A stretch of 33,345 bases of DNA from Treponema sp. (GCA_031266875.1 JAISAE010000030.1:1-33345); one strand, 5' to 3'. Positions 1-8,626 are shown, counted from the stretch's first letter. The notes: generated by a model not told the origin, from the letters alone. Numbers and translations are program-made.

Positions 1-57
1 GGGGGCGCGGGGGCGCGGGGGCGCGGGGGCGCGGGGGCGCGGGGGCGCGGGGGCGCG
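1..57. repeat. GGGGGCGC octamer tandem array (about 7 copies)
   Basis: The window opens inside a perfect 8-bp tandem repeat, unit GGGGGCGC, about seven copies; it may continue beyond the left edge. Eight is not a multiple of three, so copy changes would shift any frame. No gene can be assigned across it. The 230 bases to clpA hold no convincing gene, only a weak hairpin near the clpA stop. Confidence 0.9.
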
Positions 58-251
58 GTCTGCGTTGTTGTTGGCGCTTAGGCGTCTGTCGTTCATAGCT
101 GGGGCATTTATACCATAAAGCGAAAGAATATGCAAGAAGGACGTATGTTCTACTTCTGTGACAGAATTCCTGAACTTTACAACGACCGGCAATATCAATG
201 GAACAATTGACTGAAGGGGAAGCTCATGTTTGTTACAGCCTTAAAGTATTC

Positions 252-280
252 GCCGACAAGGGCTTCCCCGGCTTGTCGGC
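252..280 (-). terminator. Possible clpA terminator hairpin
   Basis: A perfect 9-bp inverted repeat (GCCGACAAG / CTTGTCGGC, 11-nt loop) lies just past the clpA stop in the direction of clpA transcription. The following bases are only mildly U-rich, so it is a weak intrinsic terminator or an RNA-stabilising hairpin. Confidence 0.35.
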
Positions 281-287
281 CTCCTTG

Positions 288-2774
288 CTAATCTGTCATA
301 CCCAGTTTGGGCTTTGCCTGCGCCATTTGTCCTGGCTTGTCGGGAATTTCTAAACTGTTGGTAACCTTTTCCGCAGTCTCAGCGATTTCGGCAAGCTCAA
401 GAGGCTCAAGTATCTCGATATGGTACTCGCCGTCGCGGAACTCGGCCTGCGCCGCGCCGCCTTCGGAGAGACGGCCAAACAAAACCTCGTCGACAAAAAA
501 GGTTTTTATCTTTTCTTCTATTACACGGCCTACATTACGCGCCCCGAACTCGTGGCTGTAGCCATCGTCGGCAAGCTGTTCCACGCAGGCATCGGTAATT
601 TCCAGCGACACGTTTTTCTCGACAAGCTGGCTCTTAAACAGATCGAGTTCCTTGCAGACGATGGATCTCATGATCTCCTTGGACAGATGGCCAAAATGCA
701 CCACGGCATCCAGACGGTTGCGGAACTCTGGCGTGAAGGTTTTCTCCACAGCGCTGTCCACGGCTGATTCGTCGATGTTGCGCTCACCAAAGCCGATGAG
801 ACTCTTGCCAATGTCCCGCGCTCCGGCGTTACTCGTCATAATGAATACCACGTTACGGAAATCCGACTTCCTCCCGTTGTTGTCCGTAAGGGTGGCGTAG
901 TCCATGATTTGCAGAAGTATGTTGTAGATGTCAGAGTGCGCCTTCTCGATTTCATCAAGCAAAACCACGCTGTGTGGCTGTTTGCGGATCGCGTCAGTGA
1001 GCAGCCCACCTTCCTCATAACCCACATACCCGGGCGGCGAACCAATGAGGCGCGACACAGTGTGCTTTTCCTGATACTCGCTCATGTCAAAACGGTGCAT
1101 GGAAACACCCATGATGTCGGCGAGGCTGCGGGCAAGCTCGGTTTTGCCTACGCCAGTGGGACCGACAAAGAGGAAGTTTGCTATGGGCTTGCCTTCGGCA
1201 CGGAAACCGGCGCGTGATCGCTTCACAGCCTTGACTACAGCGGTCAGCGCCTCGTCCTGGCCGAAGATACGCGCCTGTAGTTTGCTTTCAAGGGCGCGTA
1301 GCCTGTCCTTTTCGCTCTCGCCAACCGAGCGTTCAGGAATACGCGCAATACGGGAAACCACTGACTCAACCAAGGACAGGTCGATAGTGATACACGTCGC
1401 GTGTTCCGGCGTTTCCTGTGACGGAAGTCCCTTTGCCATGCGGATAAACGCCTCTTCACTGAAGACTTCTTTCCCACCATCCTCGCCCTGACCATCGCGG
1501 CTCTGTTCGTGCTTAAACGCCTCAATACGGGCAAAGGCGCCGGCCTCGTCAATCACATCAATGGCCTTGTCCGGCAAGCGACGCTCAGTGATGTACTGGG
1601 CAGCGAGCCTCACCGCGCCTTCAATGGAGTCATCGGTGTAGCGCACGTTGTGAAATTCCTCGTATTTGGACCTGAGTCCCTTGAGAATAGCAATAGCGTC
1701 AGCCTCACTCGGCTCATTAACGTCGATTTTCTGAAAACGGCGGGACAGCGCCCGATCTTTGTCAAAGTATTTACTGTATTCCTCGTGGGTAGTTGAGCCA
1801 ATACAGCGTATCTTACCGGATGTCAGCACGGGTTTAAGGAGATTTGAGGCGTCAAGCGCCCCGCCCGATACAGCCCCTGCGCCAACGAGCGTATGAATCT
1901 CATCAATGAAAAGGATAGTCCGTTCTTTTTTGAGCATTTCATCAATAACTCGCTTCACCCGTTCTTCAAAATCGCCACGGTACTTGGTTCCAGCCACCAA
2001 AGCTCCCATATCAAGGGAGAATATAGAAACATCCTTGAGTGCAGGCGGCACGTTTCCTGCCACAATACGCTGGGCAAGGCCCTCGGTGAGGGCTGTTTTG
2101 CCCACGCCGGAATCACCCACATGCACAGGATTGTTTTTCAGTCTGCGACAGAGTACCTGCACGGTTCGGTCAAGTTCAGCCTCACGGCCAATGACTGGCT
2201 CCAGCTTGTGTTCCCGCGCCAGGGCGGTCAGCTCGGTTGCGTAGCGATCCAGAGCGCCTTTTTTATTGCTCTTGGCTTTCTGCGCCCCATCTATGGCCTC
2301 ATCTTCTCCATTGTCCCGGCCTGTTTCATAGCCATACCGAGAGTAGAACTCGGTATTGGTTCCGTGAGAAAGCACTTTAACCAAGTCAAAGCGTTTGACA
2401 CCCATCTTCCGCAAGTAGTAAGAGCAATAGTTCCGTTCTTCATCGTAGAGGGACATCAGTACATCGGCGATATCCAGGGCCTGTTTCTGGGAAGAACGAC
2501 TCTGGATCACGGCCCGCTCGATCACACTCTGGAAACCCACAGTCTGGGTTGGTTCCATGTCGTCGCTGATTGGAACCTTTTGATCAAAGTAGCTTTCTAT
2601 GCTCAGTTTAAGCTGGTCCAGGTTGACGCCACAGGCGGAAAGAATCTCCTGCACCTCGTCAAAGGCTAGGGCAGCGTATAGTATATGTTCTGGCGTCAGG
2701 TACTCATGGTTCCGTCCCCGCGCCTCGGTATAAGCGGCGTTTATGATAGCCTGCAAACGGCCGTTAACTTTCAT
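288..2774 (-). CDS. clpA: ATP-dependent Clp protease ATP-binding subunit ClpA
   Basis: AAA+ unfoldase that feeds substrates to the ClpP peptidase in the cytoplasm. The 828-residue protein has an N-domain (about 1-150), a first ATPase module with Walker A GDSGVGKT (220-227) and Walker B ILFIDEIH (DE 291-292), and a second with Walker A GPTGVGKT (538-545) and Walker B VVLLDEIE (about 603-610). An IGF tripeptide near 660-662 matches the ClpP-docking loop, so this is a protease partner rather than ClpB; the ClpB middle coiled coil is absent. The ATG is preceded by AAGGAG at good spacing. clpS lies 86 bp upstream on the same strand, the usual adaptor-unfoldase pairing. The C-terminal tail after about 780 is low in similarity and Pro/Lys-rich. 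No clpP is in the window. Confidence 0.97.
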   Translation of the reverse strand: MKVNGRLQAIINAAYTEARGRNHEYLTPEHILYAALAFDEVQEILSACGVNLDQLKLSIESYFDQKVPISDDMEPTQTVGFQSVIERAVIQSRSSQKQALDIADVLMSLYDEERNYCSYYLRKMGVKRFDLVKVLSHGTNTEFYSRYGYETGRDNGEDEAIDGAQKAKSNKKGALDRYATELTALAREHKLEPVIGREAELDRTVQVLCRRLKNNPVHVGDSGVGKTALTEGLAQRIVAGNVPPALKDVSIFSLDMGALVAGTKYRGDFEERVKRVIDEMLKKERTILFIDEIHTLVGAGAVSGGALDASNLLKPVLTSGKIRCIGSTTHEEYSKYFDKDRALSRRFQKIDVNEPSEADAIAILKGLRSKYEEFHNVRYTDDSIEGAVRLAAQYITERRLPDKAIDVIDEAGAFARIEAFKHEQSRDGQGEDGGKEVFSEEAFIRMAKGLPSQETPEHATCITIDLSLVESVVSRIARIPERSVGESEKDRLRALESKLQARIFGQDEALTAVVKAVKRSRAGFRAEGKPIANFLFVGPTGVGKTELARSLADIMGVSMHRFDMSEYQEKHTVSRLIGSPPGYVGYEEGGLLTDAIRKQPHSVVLLDEIEKAHSDIYNILLQIMDYATLTDNNGRKSDFRNVVFIMTSNAGARDIGKSLIGFGERNIDESAVDSAVEKTFTPEFRNRLDAVVHFGHLSKEIMRSIVCKELDLFKSQLVEKNVSLEITDACVEQLADDGYSHEFGARNVGRVIEEKIKTFFVDEVLFGRLSEGGAAQAEFRDGEYHIEILEPLELAEIAETAEKVTNSLEIPDKPGQMAQAKPKLGMTD

Positions 2775-2860
2775 CTTTCTGCTCCTTCAAGTTCAAATTC
2801 TATCTAAATTATACCACAATATTGCATACTGTTATAGAATAATCGGTGAACAGGCCGTGT

Positions 2861-3166
2861 TTACACCGGCTCCACAACACAGCGCAGAGGGAACTCCTGT
2901 TTTCGAGCAAGGCTGTGTACTTGTTCGGCCTTAGTCTGGGCTATGTCCCACGGGTATTGCCCTACGATACCCTTTCCTTTGTGGTGTATGTCTAACATGA
3001 TACGACGCGCATCTGTCTCGCTCTTGTGAAAGATACTGATAAGTATGTTTATCACAAACTCCATAGTGGTAAAATGATCGTTAAGGAGTATCACCCGGAA
3101 TTCCTCCGGCTCCTTGAGTTTCTCCGATTTCCTTGTAGCGAATCGAAGTCTGTTCTGTACTGCCAT
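2861..3166 (-). CDS. clpS: ClpS adaptor (N-end rule)
   Basis: ClpS binds the ClpA N-domain and delivers proteins with bulky hydrophobic N-terminal residues. The core is recognisable: EFRVILLNDHFTTMEFVI corresponds to the family's substrate-pocket segment (LLNDDxTTMEFV), followed by an FHKSETDARRIMLDIHHKG helix and a C-terminal EFPLRCVVEP strand. The ATG at 3166 gives 101 residues, the normal length. The frame stays open to a GTG at 3250, but that would add a hydrophobic leader not expected in a cytoplasmic adaptor. No Shine-Dalgarno precedes the ATG at 3166; a TATATC hexamer just upstream raises the possibility of a very short or absent leader. It is transcribed toward clpA and divergently from the acetyltransferase. 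Confidence 0.9.
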   Translation of the reverse strand: MAVQNRLRFATRKSEKLKEPEEFRVILLNDHFTTMEFVINILISIFHKSETDARRIMLDIHHKGKGIVGQYPWDIAQTKAEQVHSLARKQEFPLRCVVEPV

Positions 3167-3271
3167 AGAGGAAGGATATACAAAAGCAATGAAGATAACA
3201 ATAACGAAGAGACTACAATTCCCACGTAGGTCTGTGGTTAATCCTTTCACTTTCTTTTAAGATTGATAACC

Positions 3272-4420
3272 ATGAACATCTATACCAAAGCAAGCATTGA
3301 CGACTACGATGAAGTCATTGACTTGGCTAATTACGTTTTTAGCGCCGCTCGCAGTCCCATAGACTTTCCCTCACTGTTACCCAAGCTCTACAGCCGGGAA
3401 TACTTTATGGATAGCATCCACTACATCGCCAAAGAGGATAGCCGGATCAAGGCGGTCATCGGGGCATACCCTCTGGAAATGAAGGTTATGGCAGACACTC
3501 TGCCCGGACGGGGTATTGGCATGGTTTCGGTACACCCCTACGCTCGTTCACGCGGCTATATGAAGACCCTTATGAACATGGCTCTGGAAGACATGCGGCA
3601 AGACAACATGGCTTTCAGTTGCCTTGGGGGACAGCGCCAGCGCTACGAGTATTTTGGTTACACGCCGCTTGGCTCTCATCTGGCTTTTGACTGTAACAAG
3701 CGCAACACTCACCATACTTTGGGACGAGACTTTGTTTCCAGCCTGAGCCTAAAGCGGATTACGGCAAAGGACGACGCGCTGCTGGACGCCATCTACCAGC
3801 TGCATAGGGCTAAACCCTGCCACACCACGCGGCAGCGAGATCGGCTCTTCGCCTTGCTTAGTTCATGGTGCGCCAATGTGTACGTTATCAGCGGAAGCGC
3901 GTTTCTGGGCTATGCGATACAGCGGGGTAATGAGATAACGGAGCTTAACTTGAGCGAGCCAGAACAGTATCCAGAAGCCATCAAGCTGCTTCTGGATACA
4001 CTTGGAGAGGACAGCGTTACGGTACGCGCCAGACCAGAAGAACAGCGGAAAATCGCCGCCCTATCCGGCTTTGCCGAGTCCTGCAAACTCCGTTCCGCCT
4101 ATAGTTTCGCTTTTTTTGACTTTTACCGGACACTCAAGGCTTTTGTTAAGCTTGCCTGCGCGACGCGGCGCGTGTCCGATGGCTCGGTAATCATAAAAAT
4201 CAACGGTGATGCGCCCTTTACCCTCACGGTATCGGGTGGAACCCCATCGTTCACCCCCGCCACAGGCCATGCCAACATAAGCCTGCCGTCAATAGCAGAG
4301 GCGGCACACTTCTTCTTTTCCTGGACAACGCCTTTTGCGGATGAACAGGCACGGGATGTACCTTTTTTACAAAGCCTTCTACCCCTGCCCCTGAGCTGGG
4401 AATCAGCCGACGAGGTGTAA
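3272..4420 (+). CDS. GNAT-family N-acetyltransferase, Eis-like
   Basis: Predicted cytoplasmic acetyl-CoA-dependent acetyltransferase. The N-terminal GNAT domain carries the acetyl-CoA segment GMVSVHPYARSRGYMKTLM, matching the V-x-P-x-x-R-x-x-G-x-x/G pattern, followed by CLGGQRQRYEYFGY as in Eis-type enzymes. The length (382 residues) and a C-terminal part (about 290-380) with sterol-carrier-like character fit the two-GNAT plus SCP2 architecture of that family. The substrate cannot be read from sequence; Eis relatives acetylate amines such as aminoglycosides or lysines. The ATG at 3272 is chosen over the in-frame TTG at 3263, though neither has a strong ribosome-binding site. It is divergent from clpS across a 105-bp region that must hold both promoters. 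Confidence 0.82.
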   Translation: MNIYTKASIDDYDEVIDLANYVFSAARSPIDFPSLLPKLYSREYFMDSIHYIAKEDSRIKAVIGAYPLEMKVMADTLPGRGIGMVSVHPYARSRGYMKTLMNMALEDMRQDNMAFSCLGGQRQRYEYFGYTPLGSHLAFDCNKRNTHHTLGRDFVSSLSLKRITAKDDALLDAIYQLHRAKPCHTTRQRDRLFALLSSWCANVYVISGSAFLGYAIQRGNEITELNLSEPEQYPEAIKLLLDTLGEDSVTVRARPEEQRKIAALSGFAESCKLRSAYSFAFFDFYRTLKAFVKLACATRRVSDGSVIIKINGDAPFTLTVSGGTPSFTPATGHANISLPSIAEAAHFFFSWTTPFADEQARDVPFLQSLLPLPLSWESADEV

Positions 4421-4504
4421 TAAGCCGTTCATGTTGACGATACGGGCATATCACTGACAGCGATACAGGGACAGCTTGGGCATGGAGGCTTGTTACCATA
4501 AGGC

Positions 4505-6160
4505 TTAATACTTGAAGTCGCTGTCGCCGATGAACTCACGCAGTATGCTGTGACCCGGCACATACTGCGGAGGAATAGGCGCGAAGTTCTCCAGAAACGA
4601 GCGAAGTCGTACCGCCTCGGTGTATTCGGGGTAACCTGGCTTCACTGAACGAAGCAAAGGCTCGGCATAGAATTTCAGGACAGCAAGTTCATAACTCAAC
4701 GCGGAGTTGAAGGCAATGTCTGCGCTGTCCTGAAATGGGAAGATGTGGAGCCGTTCCCCGCGGCGGACGCTCGGCCACATCTTGATAGTGCTTACTGTGC
4801 CTGTGCTGCGGAACTGGGCGTCTCTCACTATGCGCCGGAGGAGCCGGTTGTCGCTCGTGGGGATACGGTTATGGTCGTCAAGGTTAAGCTGGGTCAGGGC
4901 GGAAACGTAGAGCTTGAACTTGGTGTTTCGGGGGATTTGCAGGGTGAGCGCGTCGTTAAGGCCGTGAATGCCTTCCACAATGAGGATACTTCTTTTGCCC
5001 AGCCGAATCTGCCTGCCACCAGTTTCACGGCGGCGTCCGGTTTTGAAATCATACTCTGGCAGAGTTACTTCATCACCATTGAAAAGAGCCAGCAGCTGCT
5101 GGTTGAAATAAGAAACGTCCAGGGCCTCAAGGCACTCGTAATCAGGCTCGCCTTTCTCATCACGGGGCGTCTGGTCTGTGTTTACATAGTAGTCATCAAG
5201 GCTTACGGGAATGGGTTTCATGCCCATAACCTTGAGTTCAAGGCTCAGGCGCTTTGCAGTGGTGGTCTTGCCGGAACTGGAAGGGCCGGCGATAAGCACC
5301 ACTTTCACAGTGTCCTGTTTCTCACAGACCTTATCAGCTATGTACGCTATTTTTTTGGCCTGAAACGACTCGGCAATCCTGATGTACTCCCGAATAGCCC
5401 GTTCCCGTATGAGCCGGTTGAGGTCTCCTACGGTACGGGTACCTATGGTAAGCCCCCATTCCTTATATTCATTATATACCGCGAAGATCGTGGAACTCCC
5501 TGAAAAAGGCTCAAGCTTGTCTTTCCCAACCCCAGGGAACAAAAGCAAAAAGCCGCTCGAATAGACCATGAGGTCAAACACGCGCAGTAAGCCGGTGCGA
5601 GGGACCAGCGGCTCAACATAGAGGTCTGCGAAACCGCGACACTCGTTAATCTTGATCCGCGAGTCATTGCGTTCTTCAAGGAGTTGAGCGGTGCCGGTCT
5701 GACCATTCTTCTCAAACATAGCCAGCGCTTCGGTATAGCTCATATAGTGAAACACAATGGGCAAGTCCTCTTCGACCAGCGCCTGCATACGCGCTTTCAG
5801 GCTTGCGACTTCGTTTGCTGAAGGCGCTTCCCCATCTCCAAACGTGTAGTAGTAGCTGTTTCCCAAGGAATGTCCCACATAAAGGCCGCGCTGAGGAAAT
5901 AGATCGCGGGCTGCTATGGCGAGAAGAAACGACAGGGAACGCCGGTATATCATCGCGCCCTCCGGCGATTCGAGCGGGACTGGTTCAAGGCTCGCGTTTA
6001 CCTCAATTGAGGTAGACATCGGCCTGATTTCGTTGTTCACCTTGACCCCCGCAAGTCCGCCCTTTATCTCACCAAAGTGTTCTACCAATGTTTCAGCTTG
6101 AGTCGCAAAGGGACAGCGCAGAGAAACGCCATTCGGTAAATGAATCTGTATATCATCCAT
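4505..6160 (-). CDS. Nucleoside kinase (TGS/tRNA-synthetase-like N-terminus plus uridine kinase)
   Basis: Predicted P-loop nucleoside kinase of the bacterial group that fuses a TGS-like and threonyl-tRNA-synthetase-editing-like N-terminus to a uridine kinase/phosphoribulokinase fold. Residues 1-60 look TGS-like (IQIHLPNGVSLRCPF), about 70-240 form the synthetase-related region, and 285-500 the kinase, with Walker A GPSSSGKT (292-299) and the lid/substrate region PVSLDDYYVNTDQTPRDEKG. It probably phosphorylates uridine or cytidine in pyrimidine salvage; the N-terminal role is unknown. The start at 6160 has AAGGAG seven bases upstream. The open frame reaches 6373 but would run through the preceding gene. 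It is third in an operon after the TatD-like and CsgG-like genes (13-bp gap). Confidence 0.9.
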   Translation of the reverse strand: MDDIQIHLPNGVSLRCPFATQAETLVEHFGEIKGGLAGVKVNNEIRPMSTSIEVNASLEPVPLESPEGAMIYRRSLSFLLAIAARDLFPQRGLYVGHSLGNSYYYTFGDGEAPSANEVASLKARMQALVEEDLPIVFHYMSYTEALAMFEKNGQTGTAQLLEERNDSRIKINECRGFADLYVEPLVPRTGLLRVFDLMVYSSGFLLLFPGVGKDKLEPFSGSSTIFAVYNEYKEWGLTIGTRTVGDLNRLIRERAIREYIRIAESFQAKKIAYIADKVCEKQDTVKVVLIAGPSSSGKTTTAKRLSLELKVMGMKPIPVSLDDYYVNTDQTPRDEKGEPDYECLEALDVSYFNQQLLALFNGDEVTLPEYDFKTGRRRETGGRQIRLGKRSILIVEGIHGLNDALTLQIPRNTKFKLYVSALTQLNLDDHNRIPTSDNRLLRRIVRDAQFRSTGTVSTIKMWPSVRRGERLHIFPFQDSADIAFNSALSYELAVLKFYAEPLLRSVKPGYPEYTEAVRLRSFLENFAPIPPQYVPGHSILREFIGDSDFKY

Positions 6161-6173
6161 AATATGCTCCTTT

Positions 6174-6644
6174 TCAGTCAATGTTTTGCAGGCGCGTAAG
6201 CGTCTGATCCTGCAAGAGAGAGTACGTTCCCGTCCAGTAGGCTTGAGCGTTTTGTACTGAGATGGCTTTTGTTCGGAGAGTGAGCGAGTCAGCCTCCGCA
6301 CTGTTAGCGGTGATGGAACCAAGCACCAGCACCAGTACGCCAAGCTGCCTTCCAATAGGCTGGGCTGTGTCAATCATTGTTTCGCTGACTTGGGTATGCC
6401 CGGCGTATTCCACAATCGTAAGCATGGGATTACGGTTAAGTGCGCGAGCCAGCTCTTCGGTAACATAGCGGGAAAGCGCCTCAGTCGGAGCAAGGAAATT
6501 GAGTACCGCGACTGTGGCGCGGGAAGGAATCCGCATGTTTAGATAGCGTCCTGTGGTAAAAATCGCCTCGTCAAGGGAAAGCCGCTGCTGGGCAAACAAG
6601 ACGCCCGCCATGAGCAGCATACTGAGCAACGCTACTTTTTTCAT
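6174..6644 (-). CDS. Secreted CsgG/LpoB/FlgO-like protein
   Basis: Small exported protein of 156 residues. It has a signal peptide (MKK, hydrophobic core, LFA-QQ cleavage site, no lipobox cysteine). The mature part reads RATVAVLNFLAPTEALSRYV, then a helix and NPMLTIVEYAG. This is the beta-alpha-beta pattern of the CsgG/LpoB/FlgO superfamily, in which a VAVLDF-like strand precedes a helix and a second ExxR-like strand. The N-terminal domain of the protein encoded at 12596-13729 is a clear paralogue (VVVLNFTAPNQAISDYV). The ATG follows AGGAGG at 5 bp. It lies 8 bp after the TatD-like gene and 13 bp before the nucleoside kinase, so it is co-transcribed with housekeeping genes. Its partner in the envelope is unknown. 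Confidence 0.75.
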   Translation of the reverse strand: MKKVALLSMLLMAGVLFAQQRLSLDEAIFTTGRYLNMRIPSRATVAVLNFLAPTEALSRYVTEELARALNRNPMLTIVEYAGHTQVSETMIDTAQPIGRQLGVLVLVLGSITANSAEADSLTLRTKAISVQNAQAYWTGTYSLLQDQTLTRLQNID

Positions 6645-6652
6645 AACACCTC

Positions 6653-7441
6653 CTATGTATTGGGAAGGCCGAACAACCGGTTCGCGTTCTCCCAAAGCGT
6701 CGCGGCCAGCTTCTCCCTATCCACATTCAGCATATCAGCAAGACAGTTCGCTGTGATAGGGAGATACTTCGGCATATTCCGCTTGCCCCGGTACGTGGCC
6801 GGAACCATGAAGGGGCTTTCTGATTCAATGAGAAGCCGGTCAAAAGGGATAACCCCAATGGTCTCGTGAAGGTTACGGGCGTTCCGGTAGGTGAGGTTCC
6901 CCGCAAAGGAGAAATAGAGATTGAGCTTGAGCGCACGCCGCGCATAGTCTGCGTTCTCGGAATAGCAGTGAAGTATGCCTCCGCGTGGGGGCAGACGGTC
7001 GCGGAGTATGTCCAGCACATCGCGTCCCGCGTCGCGGTTGTGTATGATTACCGGTAAGTTAAAGCGGGTGGCAAGGTCAAGCTGGGCGATAAACAGCTCA
7101 ATCTGAGACTTGCGATCCCCAAATTTGTGAAAGTAATCAAGGCCGGTTTCGCCAATGGCTACAACGCGAGGCAGCCGAACATTCCGCTCTATGCTTTGAA
7201 GCCAGCCTTTGCCCGGATTCTGTACCTCTGAAGGCGACACCCCTACCGCGTGATACACATTGGTCGCGGATTTCAGGTTCTCGTACACCAGATCGAAATC
7301 GCGCAGACTGTTACAAATCGACACGATCCGCGCTACAGAAGCCTGACGCGCTTCCTGAACAACAATAAGGCGCTCGATAGGGTCATCATAAATGAGCCCT
7401 ATGTGGGCATGAGTATCAAAAATTTGCATAGCGTAATCCAT
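6653..7441 (-). CDS. TatD-family metal-dependent hydrolase (putative DNase)
   Basis: TIM-barrel amidohydrolase-superfamily protein of 262 residues, the standard TatD length. The metal ligands are visible: DTHAHIG (residues 9-15) with the HxH pair, GETGLDYFHKFG with the bridging Glu, IIHNRDAG, ILHCYSEN and LIESESPF with the terminal acid. Family members act as 3'-5' DNases in quality control, but substrates are often unproven. Two starts are possible: the ATG at 7441 and an ATG at 7429; neither has a strong ribosome-binding site. It heads the TatD-like / CsgG-like / nucleoside kinase operon; a -35/-10 pair lies 38 bases upstream. Confidence 0.9.
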   Translation of the reverse strand: MDYAMQIFDTHAHIGLIYDDPIERLIVVQEARQASVARIVSICNSLRDFDLVYENLKSATNVYHAVGVSPSEVQNPGKGWLQSIERNVRLPRVVAIGETGLDYFHKFGDRKSQIELFIAQLDLATRFNLPVIIHNRDAGRDVLDILRDRLPPRGGILHCYSENADYARRALKLNLYFSFAGNLTYRNARNLHETIGVIPFDRLLIESESPFMVPATYRGKRNMPKYLPITANCLADMLNVDREKLAATLWENANRLFGLPNT

Positions 7442-7478
7442 AAAGACAGGATAGATATTTCTAAACTAGAATTGACTA

Positions 7479-7507
7479 AGTATATCATAGATTCCTGCAA
7501 TCGTCAA
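7479..7507 (-). promoter_or_regulatory. Promoter of the tatD-like operon
   Basis: On the minus strand TTGACG (7507-7502) and TATACT (7484-7479) are separated by exactly 17 bases, a near-consensus sigma-70 promoter. Initiation would fall near 7472, about 30 bases before the TatD-like start. Confidence 0.8.
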
Positions 7508-7570
7508 ATAATGTGTGAAAAATATCAGCAATTCAAGTATGAGCGTGGTAGAAAAATGTACGCTTGAGGC

Positions 7571-7599
7571 TTGACACTTTTTGTTTTTGTTGGTATAGT
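7571..7599 (+). promoter_or_regulatory. Promoter of tRNA-Asp
   Basis: TTGACA (7571-7576), a 17-base T-rich spacer and TATAGT (7594-7599) lie about a dozen bases before the tRNA, as expected for a strong stable-RNA promoter. Confidence 0.85.
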
Positions 7600-7611
7600 G
7601 AAAAAAGTTAG

Positions 7612-7686
7612 GGGGGCGTAGCGAAGTTGGTTTATCGCGCTGGCCTGTCAAGCCGGAGGTCGCGGGTTCAAGACCCGTCGCTCCCG
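7612..7686 (+). tRNA. tRNA-Asp (GTC)
   Basis: The 75-nt sequence folds as a full cloverleaf. The acceptor stem is GGGGGCG with CGCTCCC and discriminator G at 7686. The anticodon stem CTGGC/GCCGG (one T-G pair) closes the loop CTGTCAA with anticodon GTC at 7647-7649, and the T arm has GTTCAAGAC. G73 and GTC are both aspartate identity elements. CCA is not encoded. It has its own promoter and a strong terminator, so it is a single-gene transcript. Confidence 0.97.
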
Positions 7687-7691
7687 TAACC

Positions 7692-7718
7692 AAGCCTGTT
7701 TTCAACAGGCTTTTTTTA
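7692..7718 (+). terminator. Intrinsic terminator after tRNA-Asp
   Basis: A perfect 9-bp stem AAGCCTGTT/AACAGGCTT with a TTC loop runs into a T tract, starting six bases after the tRNA. It is a textbook rho-independent terminator. Confidence 0.92.
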
Positions 7719-7794
7719 TTGCCCTGATCCAGTCAACACCATACATCGTATCAGTGCGCACACTTACCATAGAAGGACGCATATATATAGAAGA

Positions 7795-7885
7795 GTCCGC
7801 GAATGAACGCGAATAGCTTTGCCAACTGTCGCGGCTATTCGCGTGTTCACAAACACGGTACGCATACCGCAGCGTATTCGCGGAC
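7795..7885. repeat. Nested palindrome downstream of the lipoprotein gene
   Basis: The outer arms GTCCGCGAAT (7795-7804) and ATTCGCGGAC (7876-7885) are perfect. Inside, GAACGCGAATAGC (7805-7817) pairs with 7834-7848 with a 2-nt bulge, and CGGTA/TACCG (7856-7869) forms a third hairpin. The segment sits just past the stop of the minus-strand lipoprotein gene and converges on the tRNA terminator. It could terminate or stabilise that mRNA, or be a remnant of a mobile palindromic element. Confidence 0.7.
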
Positions 7886-7897
7886 CCTTGCCGTTCC

Positions 7898-8626
7898 TTA
7901 GTTCGTGTCTGCGGCTGGAGCCGGAGCTGCGGCTGCGGCTGGGTTCGGGTCAGAATCAAGACCCTTTTGCAGAAGCTGCGTCGTAATCGAGTTGAAGGCT
8001 TCATCAAGCTCAGGATTGCCTTCCGCCAACTGCTTTAGCTGCTGAGCTATCTGCTCATTGAGCACAGTCTTGGGAATGGTGTAAAGCACCATCGCCCGGT
8101 AGCGGGTCTCTGTCTCCTTGTTCCGCTCTTCAATACGCTGCTTGATCCACCAGTCGCTGTCCTTCCGCGCACCTGTGTACGATGTGGATACCAGAGTGTT
8201 GATCGCGTTGTTGTAACTCCGTACCGCCTCATCAGTATTCGGGAGCATACTCTCATTCGCCTGGAAGAGCGACGCTATCCGCGTGTTGATGGTCGCGCCT
8301 ATCTGCTGCTGGGCGTTGAAGTTGTTCACCCACGTGAGCAGCGGCTGAAGCGCCGTGCCGTTCTCCTCAGCCACGATTGCGTACACATCCTTGTACTCCG
8401 AAAGCGCCTCAACACCCGAAGCACCACTGTTCATGTACGCGGTGATCCATATCGGCAATTGGTCGATTCCAAGACCCGTGCCTTTATGTTCAACCGTAAC
8501 CGTAGTTACTTCGGACGACAAGCGAATCCGCTCCCGGTTCGCCGCCTCTTCGCCTGTAGCGCAAGCGCCTAAAACCAGTACCGCTCCCGTGAGCAGTACA
8601 ACCGCCGTTGTTTTGACAGATTTCAT
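7898..8626 (-). CDS. LPP20-like lipoprotein
   Basis: Predicted lipoprotein of 242 residues with a signal peptide ending in the lipobox LGAC (Cys 22). The mature part contains PIWITAYMNSGASGVEAL, DVYAIVAEENGTALQPLL, and later DSDWWIKQR followed by YRAMVLYTIPKTVLNEQIA. This pattern is typical of spirochaete LPP20-like surface lipoproteins, where a short beta/alpha unit handles peptidoglycan- or flagellum-associated roles. The C-terminus ends in an Ala/Pro-rich tail. The ATG at 8626 is preceded by GAGGAGG and is preferred over an upstream in-frame ATG. It lies 81 bp downstream of a second LPP20-like gene on the same strand. Exact function is unknown. Confidence 0.8.
   Translation of the reverse strand: MKSVKTTAVVLLTGAVLVLGACATGEEAANRERIRLSSEVTTVTVEHKGTGLGIDQLPIWITAYMNSGASGVEALSEYKDVYAIVAEENGTALQPLLTWVNNFNAQQQIGATINTRIASLFQANESMLPNTDEAVRSYNNAINTLVSTSYTGARKDSDWWIKQRIEERNKETETRYRAMVLYTIPKTVLNEQIAQQLKQLAEGNPELDEAFNSITTQLLQKGLDSDPNPAAAAAPAPAADTN

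Noticed and set aside
133-210. Short frame MQEGRMFYFCDRIPELYN... near the left edge, as a nuclease-transposase remnant
   Set aside because: Only about 26 codons, and the resemblance to known families was too weak to support a call.
3167-3250. N-terminal extension of clpS to a GTG at 3250
   Set aside because: It would add a hydrophobic 28-residue leader to a cytoplasmic adaptor, with only a poor ribosome-binding site.
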